DNA of 54,688 bases from Bradyrhizobium sp. YR681 (GTDB taxonomy: Bacteria; Pseudomonadota; Alphaproteobacteria; Rhizobiales; Xanthobacteraceae). Positions 52,896 through 54,688 of this stretch are shown piece after piece; the stretch's first letter is position 1; the number at the start of each line of letters is the position of its first letter. Position numbers and translations under genes: made by a program. The stretch is from positions 1 to 54,688 of the forward strand of contig NZ_AKIY01000007.1 of assembly GCF_000282615.1 (NCBI RefSeq). The letters run 5' to 3'. The notes below the pieces were generated by a model, which was not told where the DNA came from, did no database searches, and was given only the letters and a program-made list of their open reading frames with translations.

Positions 52896-53570
52896 ATGGC
52901 TCGGGTAAAATCGGACAGTGCAAGGCCGGAAAGCGAGTGCCGTCCACGTGGACGGCCGCCGGTGCGCAGCGACGAGCAGACGAAGCAGATCGTCATCGAG
53001 GCCGCACGACACGCTTTCGCGGTCGAAGGCTACGCTGCGACCAGCACCGAGGAATTGGCGCGTGGGTCCGGCATCTCCACCAAGACCCTCTATCGGTTGT
53101 TTCCGGGCAAGGCGGCATTGTTCGAGGCGATGTGCGCGGACCGCCTCGACAGGCTGCTCTCCGACGTCAATCTTCAGGCCAGCAACCAGGCCGACATCGA
53201 AACCAGTCTGGCCGCCGTGCTGGTCGCCTGCGCCGATCTCGCGCTCGATCCGGAGGTGGTGGCGCTGCAGCGCATGGTGCTGCAGCAGTCGGCCACGTTC
53301 CCCGACCTTGCGGCGAATTTCTACAGGGATGGCATCTCCCGCACTGCGGCGGCGCTCGCAGGCTGGCTCCGCGACCAGGTCAGGAAGAAACGCATCGCGC
53401 TCGATGACGTCGATGAAGCTGCCGGCATGATGATTGGCATGATGGTGTCGGCGCCGCAGCGTGCGGCGATCTATGCCAGCCTGACGCTGCCCTCGCGCAA
53501 GGAGATCGAGCGGCGGGCGCAGGCATGCGCCGCGATCCTGCTCAACGGCTGTCGCGGGCCGTCGCGTTAG
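52896..53570 (+). CDS. TetR family regulator of efflux pair
   Basis: A 224-residue TetR protein. The N-terminal helix-turn-helix (about 27-73) reads 'QIVIEAARHAFAVEGYAATSTEELARGSGISTKTLYRLFPGKAALFEAMC'. The C-terminal domain has 'QRMVLQQSATFPDLAANFYRDG', common in regulators of AcrR type. It is divergent from the EmrAB-like genes with two palindromes between. Likely represses them and responds to a drug-like ligand. Confidence 0.92.
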   Translation: MARVKSDSARPESECRPRGRPPVRSDEQTKQIVIEAARHAFAVEGYAATSTEELARGSGISTKTLYRLFPGKAALFEAMCADRLDRLLSDVNLQASNQADIETSLAAVLVACADLALDPEVVALQRMVLQQSATFPDLAANFYRDGISRTAAALAGWLRDQVRKKRIALDDVDEAAGMMIGMMVSAPQRAAIYASLTLPSRKEIERRAQACAAILLNGCRGPSR

Positions 53571-53610
53571 CGACCGCGGGCTTTGACAGTCCGGCGCAGT
53601 TGGGCTATCT

Positions 53611-53626
53611 ATTTCGCATGCGAAAT
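53611..53626. promoter_or_regulatory. Perfect palindrome over the marR start codon
   Basis: 'ATTTCGCATGCGAAAT' is a perfect 16-base palindrome whose centre ATG is the start codon of the MarR gene. A MarR dimer sitting here would block its own translation start or transcript. Palindromes of this 'TTTCGCATGCGAAA' type are typical MarR sites. Confidence 0.7.
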
Positions 53627-54079
53627 AATGGCGCCGCTACGAGGCATCACCGGCTGATCTATCTCTTGAGCGTCGCACAACGCCGCTTGCAGCGCTGGAT
53701 GGCCGCGCAGCCCGAGAGCGAGGTGACGCCGGCGCAGGCGGGGCTGCTGTTCATCCTCGGCAGGCAGGACGGCGTCCTGATGGGCGAGGCGGGTGCGGCG
53801 CTCGACATGGGGCCGGCCGGCATTTCCGGCCTCGTCGACCGCACGGCGGCCGCAAAACTGATCGAGCGGCGCGCCGACCGCGAGGACGGACGTGCCTGGC
53901 GGGTATGGTTGACCCCGAAGGGACGCGCCGCGCTGGCGCAGGCAAAGAGCTCGGCCGCCGAGATCAATGCGGCGCTGACGGACGGATTTACCAGTGCGGA
54001 GATCGACATCGTCGCGCGCTGGCTGACCAGCATTCAGGACAAGTTTCCAAGAGATACTTCAAGAGACCCAGAGGAATAA
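53618..54079 (+). CDS. MarR family regulator
   Basis: A 153-residue winged-helix regulator. It has the DNA-binding core 'EVTPAQAGLLFILGRQDGVLMGEAGAALDMGPAGISGLVDRTAAAKLIERRADREDGRAWRVWLT', with Asp/Arg in the wing 'DREDGRAW'. The start at 53618 lies inside a perfect palindrome; the longer frame from 53525 overlaps the TetR gene and is not used. It is followed by the enoyl-CoA hydratase gene in 10 bp, so it may regulate that gene. Confidence 0.9.
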   Translation: MRNNGAATRHHRLIYLLSVAQRRLQRWMAAQPESEVTPAQAGLLFILGRQDGVLMGEAGAALDMGPAGISGLVDRTAAAKLIERRADREDGRAWRVWLTPKGRAALAQAKSSAAEINAALTDGFTSAEIDIVARWLTSIQDKFPRDTSRDPEE

Positions 54080-54089
54080 GGAGAGAGCG

Positions 54090-54688
54090 ATGACCGAGCA
54101 TGTCCGGATCGAGAACAACAACGGAATTCTCACCCTCACGCTGGCACGGCCCGACAAGAAGAACGCGCTGACCGACGCGATGTACGGCAAGCTTGCCGAT
54201 AGCATCGAATCCGCCGAGTTCGATCCGTCGGCCCGCGTGATCCTGATCCGCGGTGAAGGCGACATGTTCACCGCCGGCAACGATGTCGGCGAGTTCGCGG
54301 CGGTCGCCGCCGGCAAGTCGGAAGGCAGCCGCAACGTCATCCGTTTCATCCAGTCGCTGGCGCGCTGCACCCGTCCGCTGGTTGCCGCCGTGCAGGGCCG
54401 CGCCGTCGGGGTCGGCACCACCATGCTGCTGCATTGCGACCTCGTCGTGCTCGCCGACAACGCGCAATTGTCCACCCCGTTCGTCAGCCTTGCACTGGTG
54501 CCGGAGGCAGCCTCCAGCCTGTTGATGCCGGCCCGCATCGGTTATGCCCGTGCCTATGAGATGTTCGCGCTCGGTGAGACCGTGCCGGCCAAATCCGCGC
54601 TGGAATGGGGGCTCGCCAACCGCGTCGTCCCGCTCGACAAGCTCGACGCCGAGGCCCTTGCGCTGGCGCAGCGGCTCCCCCGCCAGCC
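54090..54688 (+). CDS. Enoyl-CoA hydratase/isomerase family protein, 5' part
   Basis: The first 199 codons of a crotonase-family gene cut by the window end. It has 'GILTLTLARPDKKNALTDAMY' (the CoA-binding N-terminus), 'RVILIRGEGDMFTAGNDVGEF' (first oxyanion strand) and 'RPLVAAVQGRAVGVGTTMLLHCDLVVLADNAQLSTPF', with the second Gly of the oxyanion hole. The catalytic Glu position seems to be in 'ALVPEAASSLLM'. The ATG has AGGAGAGA ahead. It likely forms a unit with the marR gene. Confidence 0.93.
   Translation, partial: MTEHVRIENNNGILTLTLARPDKKNALTDAMYGKLADSIESAEFDPSARVILIRGEGDMFTAGNDVGEFAAVAAGKSEGSRNVIRFIQSLARCTRPLVAAVQGRAVGVGTTMLLHCDLVVLADNAQLSTPFVSLALVPEAASSLLMPARIGYARAYEMFALGETVPAKSALEWGLANRVVPLDKLDAEALALAQRLPRQ

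Overview
The window is high-GC alphaproteobacterial chromosome, most likely Bradyrhizobium or a close relative in the Nitrobacteraceae. The evidence is the dnaX-ybaB-recR order, the rpmH-rnpA-yidC-engB-argB-dapD-dapE run, several small exported protein families typical of that genus (DUF1236, a 'CDEYGRCYR' protein, an HG-rich protein), and many short palindromic intergenic repeats. There is no rRNA, no CRISPR array, no transposase and no phage module. One tRNA gene, Arg-ACG, is present. The genus call is inferred from gene families and order, not from a search.

Left part (1-19.3 kb): mostly housekeeping genes. dnaX (3' end), a YbaB/EbfC protein and recR run forward. They are followed by an exported small protein, a reverse AmpG-like permease, a small GIY-YIG nuclease gene, rmuC, def-fmt-truA, and then a long reverse cluster. 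That cluster reads from a clear sigma70-type promoter near 17.56 kb: rpmH, rnpA, yidC, engB, a DUF423 gene, argB, a DUF1036 gene, a HAD nucleotidase, dapD, a DUF805 gene and dapE. It joins ribosome/RNase P/membrane-insertion functions with arginine and lysine/diaminopimelate synthesis. An orphan sensor histidine kinase is divergent from rpmH.

Middle part (19.5-32 kb): accessory. After tRNA-Arg come a membrane-anchored DUF2235 serine hydrolase and a convergent M48 metallopeptidase, then an MFS permease with a divergent TetR regulator sharing an 18-bp-arm operator. A dense group of small exported or membrane proteins follows (26-30 kb), two with sequences upstream resembling EcfG general-stress promoters. 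A 5'-truncated DUF2939 gene abuts another apparent gene remnant near 30.45 kb, which suggests a deletion scar. A luciferase-like flavin monooxygenase ends the block.

Right part (32-54.7 kb): a YgiQ radical-SAM protein and a DMT exporter, then a GntR-FAD oxidase / DHDPS-family aldolase pair sharing a palindrome. Next is an iron module (TonB receptor, ferric-binding periplasmic protein, PepSY membrane protein) lacking its own ABC permease, a DUF1963 protein, a triple-rhodanese protein, serA, a tannase-family esterase without its usual cysteine pair, an EmrAB-type efflux pair with a divergent TetR, a MarR regulator whose start codon lies inside a perfect palindrome, and the 5' part of an enoyl-CoA hydratase gene.

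The most unusual feature is at 3.5-7.9 kb. Four ~100-bp double-hairpin repeats lie in the same orientation, and two of them tightly bracket the relatively AT-rich GIY-YIG nuclease gene. Their hairpin arms differ between copies by compensatory changes. The arrangement resembles a REP element with a partner nuclease, but with a GIY-YIG enzyme in place of the usual RAYT transposase.
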